A stretch of 64,000 bases of DNA, taken from Kocuria sp. Its GTDB lineage: Bacteria > Actinomycetota > Actinomycetes > Actinomycetales > Micrococcaceae. This document shows, one piece after another, positions 19,637 to 28,143 of this stretch. The notes under the pieces are model-generated. The model ran no database searches and had not been told where the DNA came from. It saw only the letters and a program-made list of their open reading frames with translations. The position numbers and the translations under genes were made by a program. The DNA is taken from assembly GCA_030454085.1 (NCBI GenBank), contig JAKDJD010000014.1, positions 1-64,000 of the forward strand. The letters run 5' to 3'. Position 1 is the stretch's first letter, and each line of letters opens with the position of its first letter.

Positions 19637-19657
19637 GTGCGTGTCCGTGACACGCAC
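19637..19657. promoter_or_regulatory. 21-bp palindrome ahead of the DUF4870 gene
   Basis: GTGCGTGTC (19637-19645) and GACACGCAC (19649-19657) form a perfect inverted repeat around CGT. It lies about 30 bases upstream of the favoured TTG start of the DUF4870 gene and just after TAATATTT, a possible -10 region. It may be a repressor site or an RNA hairpin. Confidence 0.4.
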
Positions 19658-19685
19658 GTATCTGCCCGAAAGACAAGGCGAGGTT

Positions 19686-20102
19686 TTGACGATCACTTCC
19701 ACTGATAAGAAGCCACCGTTCGAGGGTGTGTCCGCGAACCCGGAGCCCCTGAGCGTCAAGGACGACCGCTCGATGGCCACGATGGCACATTTCGGCGGTG
19801 TCATCGGGTGCATTCCTGCCGCCATCATTTATTCGACGTTGCGCACCCGCGGCCGCTTCACGGCCCAGGAAGCGCGCGAGGCATTGAATTTCACGTTGCT
19901 GCCGTCCGTGATCATCGTTGTCAGTATCGCGCTGTCGGTGGTACCCGGCATCGGCTGGATCTTCGGCCTGATCGCCGCGCTCGTCTGGGTCTACCTCGCC
20001 GTGTTCTCGCTCATTGGGGGCATCAGGGTCAACAGGGGAAACCCCTACCAGTACAAGTACAACACGCGCACTTTCGACTGGTTCTCGCGCCGCCGGCGCT
20101 GA
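19686..20102 (+). CDS. DUF4870 small membrane protein
   Basis: This small integral membrane protein of the DUF4870 (Tic20-like) family has unknown function. The first 35 residues are polar; DDRSMATMAHFGGVIGCIPA starts the family domain, followed by a QEAREALNF motif and two or three hydrophobic helices ending before the basic tail FDWFSRRRR. The start is uncertain: TTG at 19686 has AAGGCGAGG just ahead and is used here; a GTG at 19641 would add 15 residues but lies within the palindrome. Confidence 0.72.
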   Translation: MTITSTDKKPPFEGVSANPEPLSVKDDRSMATMAHFGGVIGCIPAAIIYSTLRTRGRFTAQEAREALNFTLLPSVIIVVSIALSVVPGIGWIFGLIAALVWVYLAVFSLIGGIRVNRGNPYQYKYNTRTFDWFSRRRR

Positions 20103-20104
20103 TA

Positions 20105-20136
20105 GGTCGGTACCCCACCGGGGCACCGAGACCTTT
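20105..20136 (+). terminator. Terminator between DUF4870 and hemW
   Basis: GGTC-GGTACCCC (20105-20116) pairs with GGGGCACCGAGACC (20120-20133) with a two-base bulge and one mismatch, followed by TTT. It fills the 33-base gap between two convergent stops. Confidence 0.6.
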
Positions 20137-21362
20137 CATGCCGTGAGTTCTCGGACCACGGCGTCGCCCAACAGTCGACCCTCGAGGGTGAGACGCACGA
20201 CGTCGTCATCGAGCGCCTGCGGATCGATCAGGCCCTGTTGTGCAAGCCAAGGCGTCCTGCTTCTTCCCTCAGCTCTGAGTCGGCCCAGGGGCAGACCGTC
20301 CCGAATCCTTGCGGCCAGCATGACGTCCTCCATGTAGCGCGTGTCCTCGTCGAGAATTTCTCGGGCCGCCGCCGGCGAGGACCGATCACGCAGACGTTGC
20401 GCGTACGGCAAGGGATGTTTGACATTCCACCAACGGGTCCCGTTGACGTGGGAGTGAGCGCCCGGCCCGATGCCCCACCAGTCCTGGTTGTGCCAGTACG
20501 CGAGGTTGTGGGCGGAACGCTTCTCCACTGACGCAGCCCAATTCGATACCTCGTACCAGCCGTAACCGGCGTCCTCGAACAAACGGCTGGCCATGAGGTA
20601 CATGTCGGCCTGCTGGTCGTCGTCGACCGGGGTGTGGATGCCACGGGCTATCTGTGCGGCCAGCTTTGTCCCAGGCTCCACGATGAGCGAATAAGCGGAA
20701 ATGTGGTCCGGCTGGTAACTGATCGCCGCTTCGACCGACTTCTGCCATTCGTCGAGGGTCTCGCCCGGGGCACCAGAAATCAGGTCCACGGAGACTTCGA
20801 GGCCGATCTCACGGGCCCAACCGACGACCTTGGGCACGTTCGCCGGCTCGTGGGTTCGTTCCAGGACTTCGAGGACGCGGGGAACGGCCGACTGCATCCC
20901 GAAGGAGACTCTGGTGAACCCCGCTTCCTTGAGCGCGACGAGATCCTCGCGCTCCACCGAGTCCGGGTTGGCCTCCGTGGTCACCTCAGCGCCTGGTTCC
21001 AGTCCGAAGATGTCGATGGCCGTGCCGAGGATTCGTACCAGGTCGTCGGTGGGAATCCGTGTGGGCGTGCCTCCTCCGAAAAAGACCGAGTGAAGCGGCC
21101 GAGCCGGCAAGCCGGAGTCCTTGAGCACGTTCTCGGCGAAGCGCAACTCCGCGAGAGCATCCCTCACGTAGGTGAGTCGACCGACGTCGTCGCCGAAATC
21201 CTCCTTGGCGTACGTGTTGAAGTCGCAGTATCCGCAGCGGACGGAACAGTAGGGCACATGGACGTACAGACTGAGGGTCCGGTCTTCCGCACCGTCCAGT
21301 ACGGATGCCGGCAACCGCCCGTCGCGGGGTGCGGGGTCTCCCGTTGGTTGGGCCGGGCTCAC
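20136..21362 (-). CDS. hemW: Heme chaperone / radical SAM protein HemW
   Basis: HemW is a radical-SAM-family heme chaperone, formerly annotated as oxygen-independent coproporphyrinogen oxidase. The 408-residue product has the cluster motif YCSVRCGYC (Cys39, Cys43, Cys46), the SAM-binding FFGGGTPT, and the HemW-type GPGAHSH...RWWN region, with a C-terminal HemN_C domain. Cysteine spacing CxxxCxxC followed by a non-cysteine residue favours HemW over true HemN. The GTG start overlaps the lepA stop (GTGA), giving coupled translation; this order is common. Confidence 0.91.
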   Translation of the reverse strand: MSPAQPTGDPAPRDGRLPASVLDGAEDRTLSLYVHVPYCSVRCGYCDFNTYAKEDFGDDVGRLTYVRDALAELRFAENVLKDSGLPARPLHSVFFGGGTPTRIPTDDLVRILGTAIDIFGLEPGAEVTTEANPDSVEREDLVALKEAGFTRVSFGMQSAVPRVLEVLERTHEPANVPKVVGWAREIGLEVSVDLISGAPGETLDEWQKSVEAAISYQPDHISAYSLIVEPGTKLAAQIARGIHTPVDDDQQADMYLMASRLFEDAGYGWYEVSNWAASVEKRSAHNLAYWHNQDWWGIGPGAHSHVNGTRWWNVKHPLPYAQRLRDRSSPAAAREILDEDTRYMEDVMLAARIRDGLPLGRLRAEGRSRTPWLAQQGLIDPQALDDDVVRLTLEGRLLGDAVVRELTA

Positions 21363-23215
21363 TTCTTCGCTTTGTCCTTGGTCTCCTCCGAGGAGCTCAG
21401 CGCGGCCACGAACGCTTCCTGGGGCACATCGACCCGGCCGATCGTCTTCATCCGCTTCTTGCCCTCCTTCTGCTTCTCCAGGAGTTTGCGCTTGCGGGAG
21501 ATGTCGCCGCCATAGCACTTGGACAAGACGTCCTTGCGGATGGCCCGGATGTTCTCGCGTGCAATGATGCGGGATCCGATGGCCGCCTGGATCGGGACCT
21601 CAAATTGCTGCCGAGGAATAAGTTCCTTGAGCTTCGAGGCCATGGAGGTGCCGTAGGCGTACGCCTTGTCCCGGTGCGTGACCGCCGAGAAAGCGTCCAC
21701 GCGTTCTCCCTGTAGGAGGATGTCGACCTTGACGAGGTCCGATTCCTGCTGTCCGTCGAGCTTCCAATCCAGGGAGGCGTAGCCGCGGGTCCTGGACTTG
21801 AGCTGATCGAAGAAATCGAACACGATCTCCGCCAGCGGAAGCCGATACCGCAGTTCCACGCGTTCCTGGGAAAGATAATCCATGCCGCCGATCTGACCGC
21901 GACGGGACTGGCACAGTTCCATGATGGCTCCGATGAATTCGCTGGGGGCGATGATCGTGATGGCCACCATCGGTTCGGCGATGGTTTCGAGTTTGCCCTC
22001 GGGGAATTCACTGGGGCTCGTGACCCGCATGGAGGAACCGTCCTCGGCCACGACGTCGTAAATGACGTTCGGAGCAGTAGAAATGAGGTCGAGGTTGAAC
22101 TCCCTCTCCAACCGTTCGCGCACGATCTCCAGGTGGAGCAGACCCAGAAAACCGCAACGGAACCCGAACCCGAGCGCACCGGAGGTCTCAGGCTCGTACA
22201 TGAGAGCGGCGTCGTTGAGCTTGAGCTTGTCCAAAGCATCACGCAGCACCGGGTAGTCGGACCCATCGATCGGGAACAGCCCCGAGAACACCATAGGTTT
22301 GGGATCCTCGTAGCCTCCGAGCGGTGCATCGGCCGGCTTCCTTCCGTCCGTGACGGTGTCCCCGACTCGGGACTGGCGGACGTCCTTCACTCCCGTGATG
22401 AGGTACCCGACCTCTCCCACACCGAGGCCGTCCGTGGCCTTCGGCTCGGGAGATATCACGCCGATCTCCAGAAGTTCGTGCTCGGCCCCCGTGGACATCA
22501 TGGCGATCCGTTGCCTCGGGTTCAGCTTGCCGTCGACCACGCGAACGTAGGTCACCACACCGCGGTAGGAGTCATACACGGAGTCGAAGATCATCGCTCG
22601 GGCCGGGGCCTCCGGGTCGCCTTCGGGGGCGGGAATCTCACGAACGATTCGGTCCAGGAGTTCCTCCACGCCTTCACCGGTCTTGCCCGAGACCCGCAGG
22701 ACGTCCTCGGGCTCGCCGCCGATGAGGTTGGCGATTTCTTCTGCGTATTTGTCCGGCTGGGCCGCCGGCAGGTCGATCTTGTTCAGCACGGGAATGATGA
22801 CCAGATCGCTCTCCATGGCCAGGTACAGATTGGCCAACGTCTGGGCCTCGATTCCCTGAGCGGCGTCCACCAGAAGGAGAGCGCCTTCGCATGCGTCAAG
22901 GGAGCGGGACACCTCGTAGGTGAAGTCCACGTGGCCTGGCGTGTCGATCATGTTCAAGGCGTAGGAGGTCCCGTCGACCTCCCAGGGCATGCGCACCGCC
23001 TGCGACTTGATGGTGATGCCGCGTTCGCGCTCGATGTCCATGCGGTCCAGGTACTGTGCCTTCATTTCCCGCGGGGTCAGCACACCGGTGGCCTGGAGCA
23101 TCCTGTCGGCGAGGGTCGACTTGCCGTGGTCGATGTGGGCGATGATGCAGAAGTTGCGCAGAATCGCCGGATCGGTTGCGGCGGGCCGTGGGGCCTGACT
23201 CGCCTGAGGTGCCAC
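21359..23215 (-). CDS. lepA: Elongation factor 4 (LepA), GTPase
   Basis: EF4 is a ribosome-associated GTPase that assists ribosome assembly or remodels stalled ribosomes. The 618-residue product has G1 AHIDHGKS (26-33), [14 protein letters not shown], an EF-G-like domain II, and the diagnostic C-terminal domain with [27 protein letters not shown] and [23 protein letters not shown]. The GTG start has GGAAAGGAAAA upstream. It is divergent from the PemK-like gene and precedes hemW. Confidence 0.96.
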   Translation of the reverse strand: MAPQASQAPRPAATDPAILRNFCIIAHIDHGKSTLADRMLQATGVLTPREMKAQYLDRMDIERERGITIKSQAVRMPWEVDGTSYALNMIDTPGHVDFTYEVSRSLDACEGALLLVDAAQGIEAQTLANLYLAMESDLVIIPVLNKIDLPAAQPDKYAEEIANLIGGEPEDVLRVSGKTGEGVEELLDRIVREIPAPEGDPEAPARAMIFDSVYDSYRGVVTYVRVVDGKLNPRQRIAMMSTGAEHELLEIGVISPEPKATDGLGVGEVGYLITGVKDVRQSRVGDTVTDGRKPADAPLGGYEDPKPMVFSGLFPIDGSDYPVLRDALDKLKLNDAALMYEPETSGALGFGFRCGFLGLLHLEIVRERLEREFNLDLISTAPNVIYDVVAEDGSSMRVTSPSEFPEGKLETIAEPMVAITIIAPSEFIGAIMELCQSRRGQIGGMDYLSQERVELRYRLPLAEIVFDFFDQLKSRTRGYASLDWKLDGQQESDLVKVDILLQGERVDAFSAVTHRDKAYAYGTSMASKLKELIPRQQFEVPIQAAIGSRIIARENIRAIRKDVLSKCYGGDISRKRKLLEKQKEGKKRMKTIGRVDVPQEAFVAALSSSEETKDKAKK

Positions 23216-23316
23216 GGATGTTTTCCTTTCCTGGATGGACGCACACGGGTGCAGATTGCTTCCCAGTTTCCCATGTTTTCGCGTGGGGTGCGAAGTTCTG
23301 CCCTAAGCTTGATGGC

Positions 23317-23847
23317 ATGAATGTCGACGCGAACACGATCAGCCGCATTTTCAGGCTGACCAGGAAGGTCTTTCGTCAGGTCAGGAAGGCGCAGGGCACA
23401 TCGGGACGACCCGGCCGCAACGGTAGTCCGCGGCCTGCGCAACGGGGGGCCGCACAGGGATACGACGGCGATTACACGGGTCGAGTCACCGCGACCTACT
23501 CCCCCAATCCGGACGGTCGCCCCGACCCGGGAGAGATCGTGTGGACGTGGGTTCCCTTCGAAGAGGACTACTCGAAGGGCAAGGACCGGCCCGTGCTGCT
23601 CGTCGGTCGTGACGGCGACAACCTCCTTGCCGTGATGCTGACGAGCAAGGATCACAACAACCCGACCCAGCACGATGACCGCTACATGGACATCGGAACC
23701 GGCCCTTGGGACCGCCAGGGTCGGCCCTCGGAGGTCAACGTGGACCGGGTCATCCGGGTCAAGGCCGAGAACGTCCGTCGCGAGGGCGCGACCCTCGACC
23801 GTCGGCGATTCGACGACGTCGTTGGGCGGCTGAATTCCCGCCGATAG
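23317..23847 (+). CDS. PemK/MazF-fold protein without visible antitoxin
   Basis: This 176-residue protein belongs to the PemK/MazF (CcdB-fold) superfamily, whose toxin members are mRNA endonucleases. The family core starts near residue 73 with DPGEIVWTWVPFEEDYSKGKDRPVLL and continues to LLAVMLTSKDH and VDRVIRVKAENVRR. Residues 1-65 are a basic linker-like extension. No antitoxin-sized ORF adjoins it on the same strand, so toxin activity is doubtful; many Actinobacteria carry such a solitary gene near lepA/rpsT. The ATG at 23317 has only a weak ribosome-binding site. It is divergent from lepA. Confidence 0.75.
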   Translation: MNVDANTISRIFRLTRKVFRQVRKAQGTSGRPGRNGSPRPAQRGAAQGYDGDYTGRVTATYSPNPDGRPDPGEIVWTWVPFEEDYSKGKDRPVLLVGRDGDNLLAVMLTSKDHNNPTQHDDRYMDIGTGPWDRQGRPSEVNVDRVIRVKAENVRREGATLDRRRFDDVVGRLNSRR

Positions 23848-23910
23848 CGTGCGGGGCGAAGACTCTGAGCGAAGCTCGCGAGGTGGCATATGTCATCGCG
23901 TGTCCACTCT

Positions 23911-23940
23911 GGCCCGGTCCGCGGGCCTCTGATAAACTCG
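23911..23940 (+). promoter_or_regulatory. Candidate rpsT promoter
   Basis: An extended -10-like TGATAAACT (TAAACT at 23933-23938) lies about 130 bases ahead of rpsT. A 6-bp inverted repeat (GGCCCG at 23911-23916, CGGGCC at 23922-23927) sits directly upstream of it. No clear -35 box is seen. The remaining 5' leader to the rpsT start shows no gene. Confidence 0.35.
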
Positions 23941-24067
23941 GTAGCTGTGTGTCCGATGGTCATCGGGCACTGCGGGCCGGATTGCCATAGGCATCCCCAC
24001 GCCGCTCAGTCAAGATCCGGCTCGTTTGCCCTCACTGACCTATTAGACAAAAACAGAAAGTTTTTAA

Positions 24068-24331
24068 GTGGCTAACATCAAGTCTCAGAAAAAGCGCGTC
24101 CTGACCAACGAGAAGGCACGCCTCCGCAACAACGCCTACAAGTCGGAGTTGCGGACTGCCGTTCGCAAGGTCAACACCGCTGTGCAGGCCGGCAACAAGG
24201 AAGAAGCCGATCAGGCTCTTCGTCTTGCCAACAAGAAGTTCGACAAGGCTGTGAGCAAGGGTGTTCTGCACAAGAACAACGCTGCGAACAAGAAGTCGGG
24301 CCTCAGCAAGCGGGTCAACGCTCTGTCTTAG
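24068..24331 (+). CDS. rpsT: 30S ribosomal protein bS20
   Basis: This primary 16S rRNA-binding protein is 87 residues, the normal length. It begins [21 protein letters not shown] and ends [13 protein letters not shown], the unmistakable lysine-rich three-helix S20 pattern. The start is GTG, with AGAAAG about 9 bases upstream. It is a single-gene unit ended by a strong terminator and converges on holA. Confidence 0.97.
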   Translation: MANIKSQKKRVLTNEKARLRNNAYKSELRTAVRKVNTAVQAGNKEEADQALRLANKKFDKAVSKGVLHKNNAANKKSGLSKRVNALS

Positions 24332-24353
24332 TCTCCAGCTAGAGAAGTGAGCC

Positions 24354-24390
24354 GAAGGGCCCCTCCGTTCTCGGAGGGGCCCTTCGTTGT
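24354..24390. terminator. Terminator between rpsT and holA
   Basis: A perfect 14-bp stem (GAAGGGCCCCTCCG at 24354-24367 with its complement at 24372-24385) carries a TTCT loop and is followed by GTTGTCT. It starts 22 bases after the rpsT stop and lies 37 bases beyond the holA stop on the other strand, so it probably works for both. Confidence 0.92.
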
Positions 24391-24426
24391 CTCATGCAGC
24401 GTTCGCCGGATCCTCTCGATCCGGCC

Positions 24427-25431
24427 CTACCTGCGGGATCCTGCGGTGGAAAGATTCAGGACCGCACGTTCCAAGGCATAGACGGGGTCCTGTGCCTCTC
24501 CTTTAACCTGGGCGTCGGCCGTGGCGAGACTGCGGATGACGTGGCTCAGTGACTCGGAACTGAACCTCCTCGCGTCCCGTTGGGCCTGTTCGACCTGCCA
24601 CGGGGCCATGCCCAACGATTTCGCCAGAGAATTCGGGCTCTCCCGCCTCCCGTGCACCTGGGCGATGTGCCTGACTCGCGCCGCGAGGGCCCCGACCAGC
24701 GGAACGGGGTCTACCCCGGAGTCCAGGGCCTGCCTCAGCGCCCGCAGCGCGAATCCGCTATTGCCGCCGACCGCGGCGTCTGCGACCTTGAACGCGGTGA
24801 CCTCGACTCGTCCGCCGTAGTACTTTTCGACAATCTGGTCGGTGATCGTGGCTGGCCCGTCGGCGATCAGCTGGTGACATGCGGCTGCAAGTTCGGAGAC
24901 GTCGCTCCCGGCGGCAGCGATCAGCATGCGGGCGGCATCCGGTTCGATGCGTCTCTGTTCGACCCGGAATGTTTGGTGAACGAAGTCGGTCTTGTCCCGG
25001 TCCGTTTTGAGGGGCTTGCACTCGACCACCTGATGTCCCTGCTTTTTCACGGAGTCGATGAGCCTCTTGCCGCGATTTCCGCCGCCGTGGTGCAGGATCA
25101 CGACAGATTCCGGATCCGAGGACTCGACGTACGGGACGGCCTCCGCCAGGAAATCGTCATTCATTTTTTCGACCTCGGAGACTACGACCACCCGTGCGTC
25201 TCCGAACAAGGACGGGCTGGTGGCCATCGCCAACGCGCCTGACGAGTAGTCCTTGGCCGACATCTCGTGAACTTCCACGTCACCACGCGATTCTCGGACC
25301 TCGGCCACGACGCGCCGCCGCGCTTGGGCCGCGAAATACTCCTCGGGGCCGTAGAGCAGGATCACGGGCCCGGGTTGGACGTCCCGCCACGTGGGTCCCG
25401 TGGATTCACGATTGCTTCGGCGAGGTGGCAC
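24427..25431 (-). CDS. holA: DNA polymerase III delta subunit
   Basis: The delta subunit opens the sliding clamp in the replication clamp loader. The roughly 334-residue product shows the HolA pattern: PGPVILLYGPEEYFAAQARR at the N-terminus, a clamp-loader AAA-like domain without a working Walker A, LHHGGGNRGKRLIDS and a C-terminal collar domain (RALRQALDSGVDPVPLVGALAAR). The GTG at 25431 is favoured because CGGAG lies six bases ahead; the ATG at 25437 abuts that motif. The gene overlaps the comEC stop by 26 bases, an order (comEA-comEC-holA) common in Actinobacteria. Confidence 0.9.
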   Translation of the reverse strand: MPPRRSNRESTGPTWRDVQPGPVILLYGPEEYFAAQARRRVVAEVRESRGDVEVHEMSAKDYSSGALAMATSPSLFGDARVVVVSEVEKMNDDFLAEAVPYVESSDPESVVILHHGGGNRGKRLIDSVKKQGHQVVECKPLKTDRDKTDFVHQTFRVEQRRIEPDAARMLIAAAGSDVSELAAACHQLIADGPATITDQIVEKYYGGRVEVTAFKVADAAVGGNSGFALRALRQALDSGVDPVPLVGALAARVRHIAQVHGRRESPNSLAKSLGMAPWQVEQAQRDARRFSSESLSHVIRSLATADAQVKGEAQDPVYALERAVLNLSTAGSRR

Positions 25432-27106
25432 TGGCATCTCCGGAAGATAGGAACGGTGGAGCGAAACGGACCAGTCGGTCACGGACTCGAGGCGAGTCAG
25501 TGGCCCGAATCGTCTCCATACTATGGCTTCGGGCCGGGTCCAGACGAACAATGATCAGGGCGACTGCTGTGCTGAGCAACATGGCGATGACGACTGGCGC
25601 GAGTCCCCCGTTCGTGGGGATGCGTGCCCCAGGCCACCGCGCCACGACCTCTGCGACGCTTTCCACCCAACCTGCACCCCATCCCGCGCAGAACGTCGCG
25701 GCGTCGGCCACCACGGGCAACGGCGCGGCCAGCATGCCGACGATCCCGCACACCGTGGCAAACGGCACCACGGGTGCGACCGCCAAGTTCGCGGCAACCG
25801 AGTACCCGCTCCAGAACCCGCTGATCCACAGGAGGACCGGTGTGCACCACAGGGTTGCCGTGATCGTCATGGCCAACACGTCTGCGACGATCTCGGGCAG
25901 GAACAGGGAGAGAATCCTTTGCGCAGAAGGCCCTTGGACCAGGATTCCGGCGGTGGCCAGAACCGAGAGAACAAACCCCAGATTGCCTGCCATCGAGGCA
26001 TCCGCGCACAGCAGAGCGATGATGCTGAACCAGAGAGTCGCGCTCGACGTTCGCCCCCGCCCGAGAACCATCGCCGTGCCGCTCAGGAGCCCCATGGATG
26101 TCGCCCTCAGAACAGACGGTTCCGGTCCCACAAGTGCTGCGTAGCCGACGACTCCGACGCCGCCCACCGCGAGCGTCACCGCACGCGGGCAACGTGTCCA
26201 GCGGAGGGAATGCACACCGAGCAGGAACACGAGTGCCACGTTGGATCCGCTGACCGCCGTCACATGGGTCAGACCCGCTGTTCTGAGTGCGTCCTTGGCT
26301 CCTGCCGAGAGGGCGGAATCGTCGCCGTAGGCCATCCCCGTGACCAGGGCGGCAGTATCAGATGGCAGCAGCCGGGAGGTTCTTTGGGACATCGAGTCAC
26401 GCATTCTTGCTCTCCACCACTGGTCCGGACGCGTCCCGGACTCGCTCTCGGCGAGAGACATGGGCTGCGCAGAGACAACCCGGAGGTCAGGAGGGCCCGC
26501 GTCATATCGGAGCGGTACGGCCGTGACATGGTAGTTGCCTGCCTGAGGGCCACCCGTTGTTTCCCGTCCGTGCCCCGGTCCCGACCTCGTGGTGTCCACG
26601 CCCGTCTGAGAGGCCCCTGCTCCCCCGGATCTGAGGGACATCGGACACCACGTGGTGACCCTTGCCGATCCAGAGACCCTTTCGCCCCCGGATTCAATGG
26701 CGACCACGCGTGCTTCCACGCCGAGCGCGTGGTTGTTCTGCGCGACCCTGGCACGCTCGTCGGGCTCAATGACGAGGTCGAACCGTGCCGTGGTTGTTCC
26801 CTCGGCGGCAGCTCGGAGCGCCCGGTGAAGGTCGGAGTCGGGCGGAAACGCGAACCAGAGAACAGAACCTGCCGCCACACACATCGTCGACATGGTGGCC
26901 AGGCACCCGGACAGGAGCACGGACCCTGCCCTCCTTCGACAGGTTGCCAGGGCCGCGGCACCGGCTCCGGCGGCTCCCAGGATCCAGAACATCACGACGA
27001 CCGGGAGCTGATGTCCCGTTCCCGTCACGCCGACCCAAGCTGCCGCGCACCAGGAGGCCGCCGCGGCAGGCAGCAACCGGAGGTCCAGCACTCCTCCGGG
27101 CCTCAT
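25406..27106 (-). CDS. comEC: ComEC/Rec2-type competence membrane protein, short form
   Basis: ComEC forms the inner-membrane channel for DNA uptake. The 566-residue product has an N-terminal hydrophobic pair of helices (about 5-75), a soluble OB-like region (about 90-240) and the Competence domain with AAGLTHVTAVSGSNVALV followed by eight or so helices. It ends shortly after the last helix with a polar tail, so the C-terminal metallo-beta-lactamase-like domain of full-length ComEC proteins is absent. The ATG at 27106 overlaps the comEA stop (ATGA); the frame stays open upstream but that portion is antisense-like. Function depends on whether comEA is intact. Confidence 0.87.
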   Translation of the reverse strand: MRPGGVLDLRLLPAAAASWCAAAWVGVTGTGHQLPVVVMFWILGAAGAGAAALATCRRRAGSVLLSGCLATMSTMCVAAGSVLWFAFPPDSDLHRALRAAAEGTTTARFDLVIEPDERARVAQNNHALGVEARVVAIESGGERVSGSARVTTWCPMSLRSGGAGASQTGVDTTRSGPGHGRETTGGPQAGNYHVTAVPLRYDAGPPDLRVVSAQPMSLAESESGTRPDQWWRARMRDSMSQRTSRLLPSDTAALVTGMAYGDDSALSAGAKDALRTAGLTHVTAVSGSNVALVFLLGVHSLRWTRCPRAVTLAVGGVGVVGYAALVGPEPSVLRATSMGLLSGTAMVLGRGRTSSATLWFSIIALLCADASMAGNLGFVLSVLATAGILVQGPSAQRILSLFLPEIVADVLAMTITATLWCTPVLLWISGFWSGYSVAANLAVAPVVPFATVCGIVGMLAAPLPVVADAATFCAGWGAGWVESVAEVVARWPGARIPTNGGLAPVVIAMLLSTAVALIIVRLDPARSHSMETIRATDSPRVRDRLVRFAPPFLSSGDASATSPKQS

Positions 27107-27795
27107 ACCGTGACCAGGGGTTCCAACGACGCCAAGAGGGTCGGCCCTATCCCGGGCACGGCGTCCAGATCCGAGACGGACCGGAACGGCCCGGACTGGT
27201 TTCGCCAGTCCACAATCCGCTGAGCGAGTTTGGGACCGACCTTGGGCAGAGTCTGGAGTTCCTCGACGCTGGCTCGGTTCAGGTTGACCTTGCCGTGCGC
27301 CGTCGTGCCCGGACCCGCGGCCGACGCAGACGCCCCCGGACCGCGCGCAGTACCCGGCTCCGAGGCCCGATCGGATTCTGTTTCGGCATGGGTCGGTACG
27401 CGGATTTGTTGTCCCCGTGACACGCACTCCGCGAGATTCATGGCCTCCAGATCCGCTTCGGCGGAAGGACCGCCGGCGGCCCGGAGAGCGTCATCAACGA
27501 GTGCTCCCTCCGGCACACGCACCAGACCCGGTCGGTTCACGGCACCGATGACATGCACGACAACTTGGCCGGTTCCTTCGGGCTCTGTGCTTCCCTCGGA
27601 CCCTCCGGTCCGGCCCGCGGCCGAACCACGGGAACGATCCGGTGCCGCACGGGTCGCAGCGGCCGGGGCGTCAGGATTCCAAGGCACCGGCGTGCCGGAG
27701 ACCATGACCTTCACATCCTGGTACGACGTGTCGCGCGGACTCACGACGAAGGCAATGAGGAGACCGACGGCCGCCAGGCACACCAGGCCGAACAC
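27103..27795 (-). CDS. comEA: ComEA DNA-binding competence protein, 5' part interrupted by a stop codon
   Basis: ComEA binds incoming DNA at the outer face of the membrane. This 230-codon part has a membrane helix at its very start (VFGLVCLAAVGLLIAFVV), a SLBB domain (VVVHVIGAVNRPGLVRVPEGALVDDALRAAGG is the region, about 75-110) and a C-terminal helix-hairpin-helix pair (NLNRASVEELQTLPKVGPKLA, about 165-230). The only available start is GTG at 27795, inside the helix and without a ribosome-binding site. The same frame continues upstream through 28 sense codons to a TAA at 27882-27880, beyond which 56 more codons are open. This suggests a nonsense mutation in a longer comEA. comEC overlaps its stop. 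Confidence 0.8.
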   Translation of the reverse strand: MFGLVCLAAVGLLIAFVVSPRDTSYQDVKVMVSGTPVPWNPDAPAAATRAAPDRSRGSAAGRTGGSEGSTEPEGTGQVVVHVIGAVNRPGLVRVPEGALVDDALRAAGGPSAEADLEAMNLAECVSRGQQIRVPTHAETESDRASEPGTARGPGASASAAGPGTTAHGKVNLNRASVEELQTLPKVGPKLAQRIVDWRNQSGPFRSVSDLDAVPGIGPTLLASLEPLVTV

Positions 27796-27879
27796 CGCTC
27801 GCGGCGACAGGATCCACCGGACGCCACCGGTATTCTTCGACCATTCGCGGTCGGTGCCCGTTGCTTCCGACGGGGACGC

Positions 27880-28050
27880 TTACTCCGCGACGCCGTCGGT
27901 TTCGCGTGCCCGTGCGCGGGCCATCATCGCCTCGAGTCGCTCTCGGGCCTCGGGTCCCCCGATACGGCCGGCCGTACGAACGCGACGCCGGCGGACCGAG
28001 CCGCCGGGACCGGATGTCCGGGGAGGGTCCACGTGTCCTTGCTGATGCAT
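27880..28050 (-). pseudogene. Probable N-terminal fragment of comEA
   Basis: A 56-codon stretch in the same frame as comEA begins at an ATG (28050) and ends at TAA. It encodes a basic, helical segment (RERLEAMMARARARE) of the type expected for the cytoplasmic N-terminus of actinobacterial ComEA, before the trans-membrane helix. Joined through the stop codon it would make a protein of about 315 residues. An alternative is an independent small gene, but the lack of a usable start for comEA argues against this. Confidence 0.5.
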
Positions 28051-28086
28051 GCTGGCATCGTAGGAACACGTGGGGGCCCAGGGCAC

Positions 28087-28101
28087 CGGCGTTTGACGCC
28101 G
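28087..28101 (-). terminator. Small hairpin after degV
   Basis: CGGCGT (28087-28092) pairs with ACGCCG (28096-28101) around a TTG triloop, 43 bases beyond the degV stop. No T-run follows, so this is only a candidate terminator or leader hairpin of the comEA unit. Confidence 0.3.
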
Positions 28102-28143
28102 TCGGCCCGGCATTGTGGAAGGGCCCTATGGTTTGTTGCCGGC

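Noticed and set aside
25523..27223. Plus-strand frame opposite comEC
   Set aside because: Arg/Gly/His-rich antisense frame; comEC has a clear family match.
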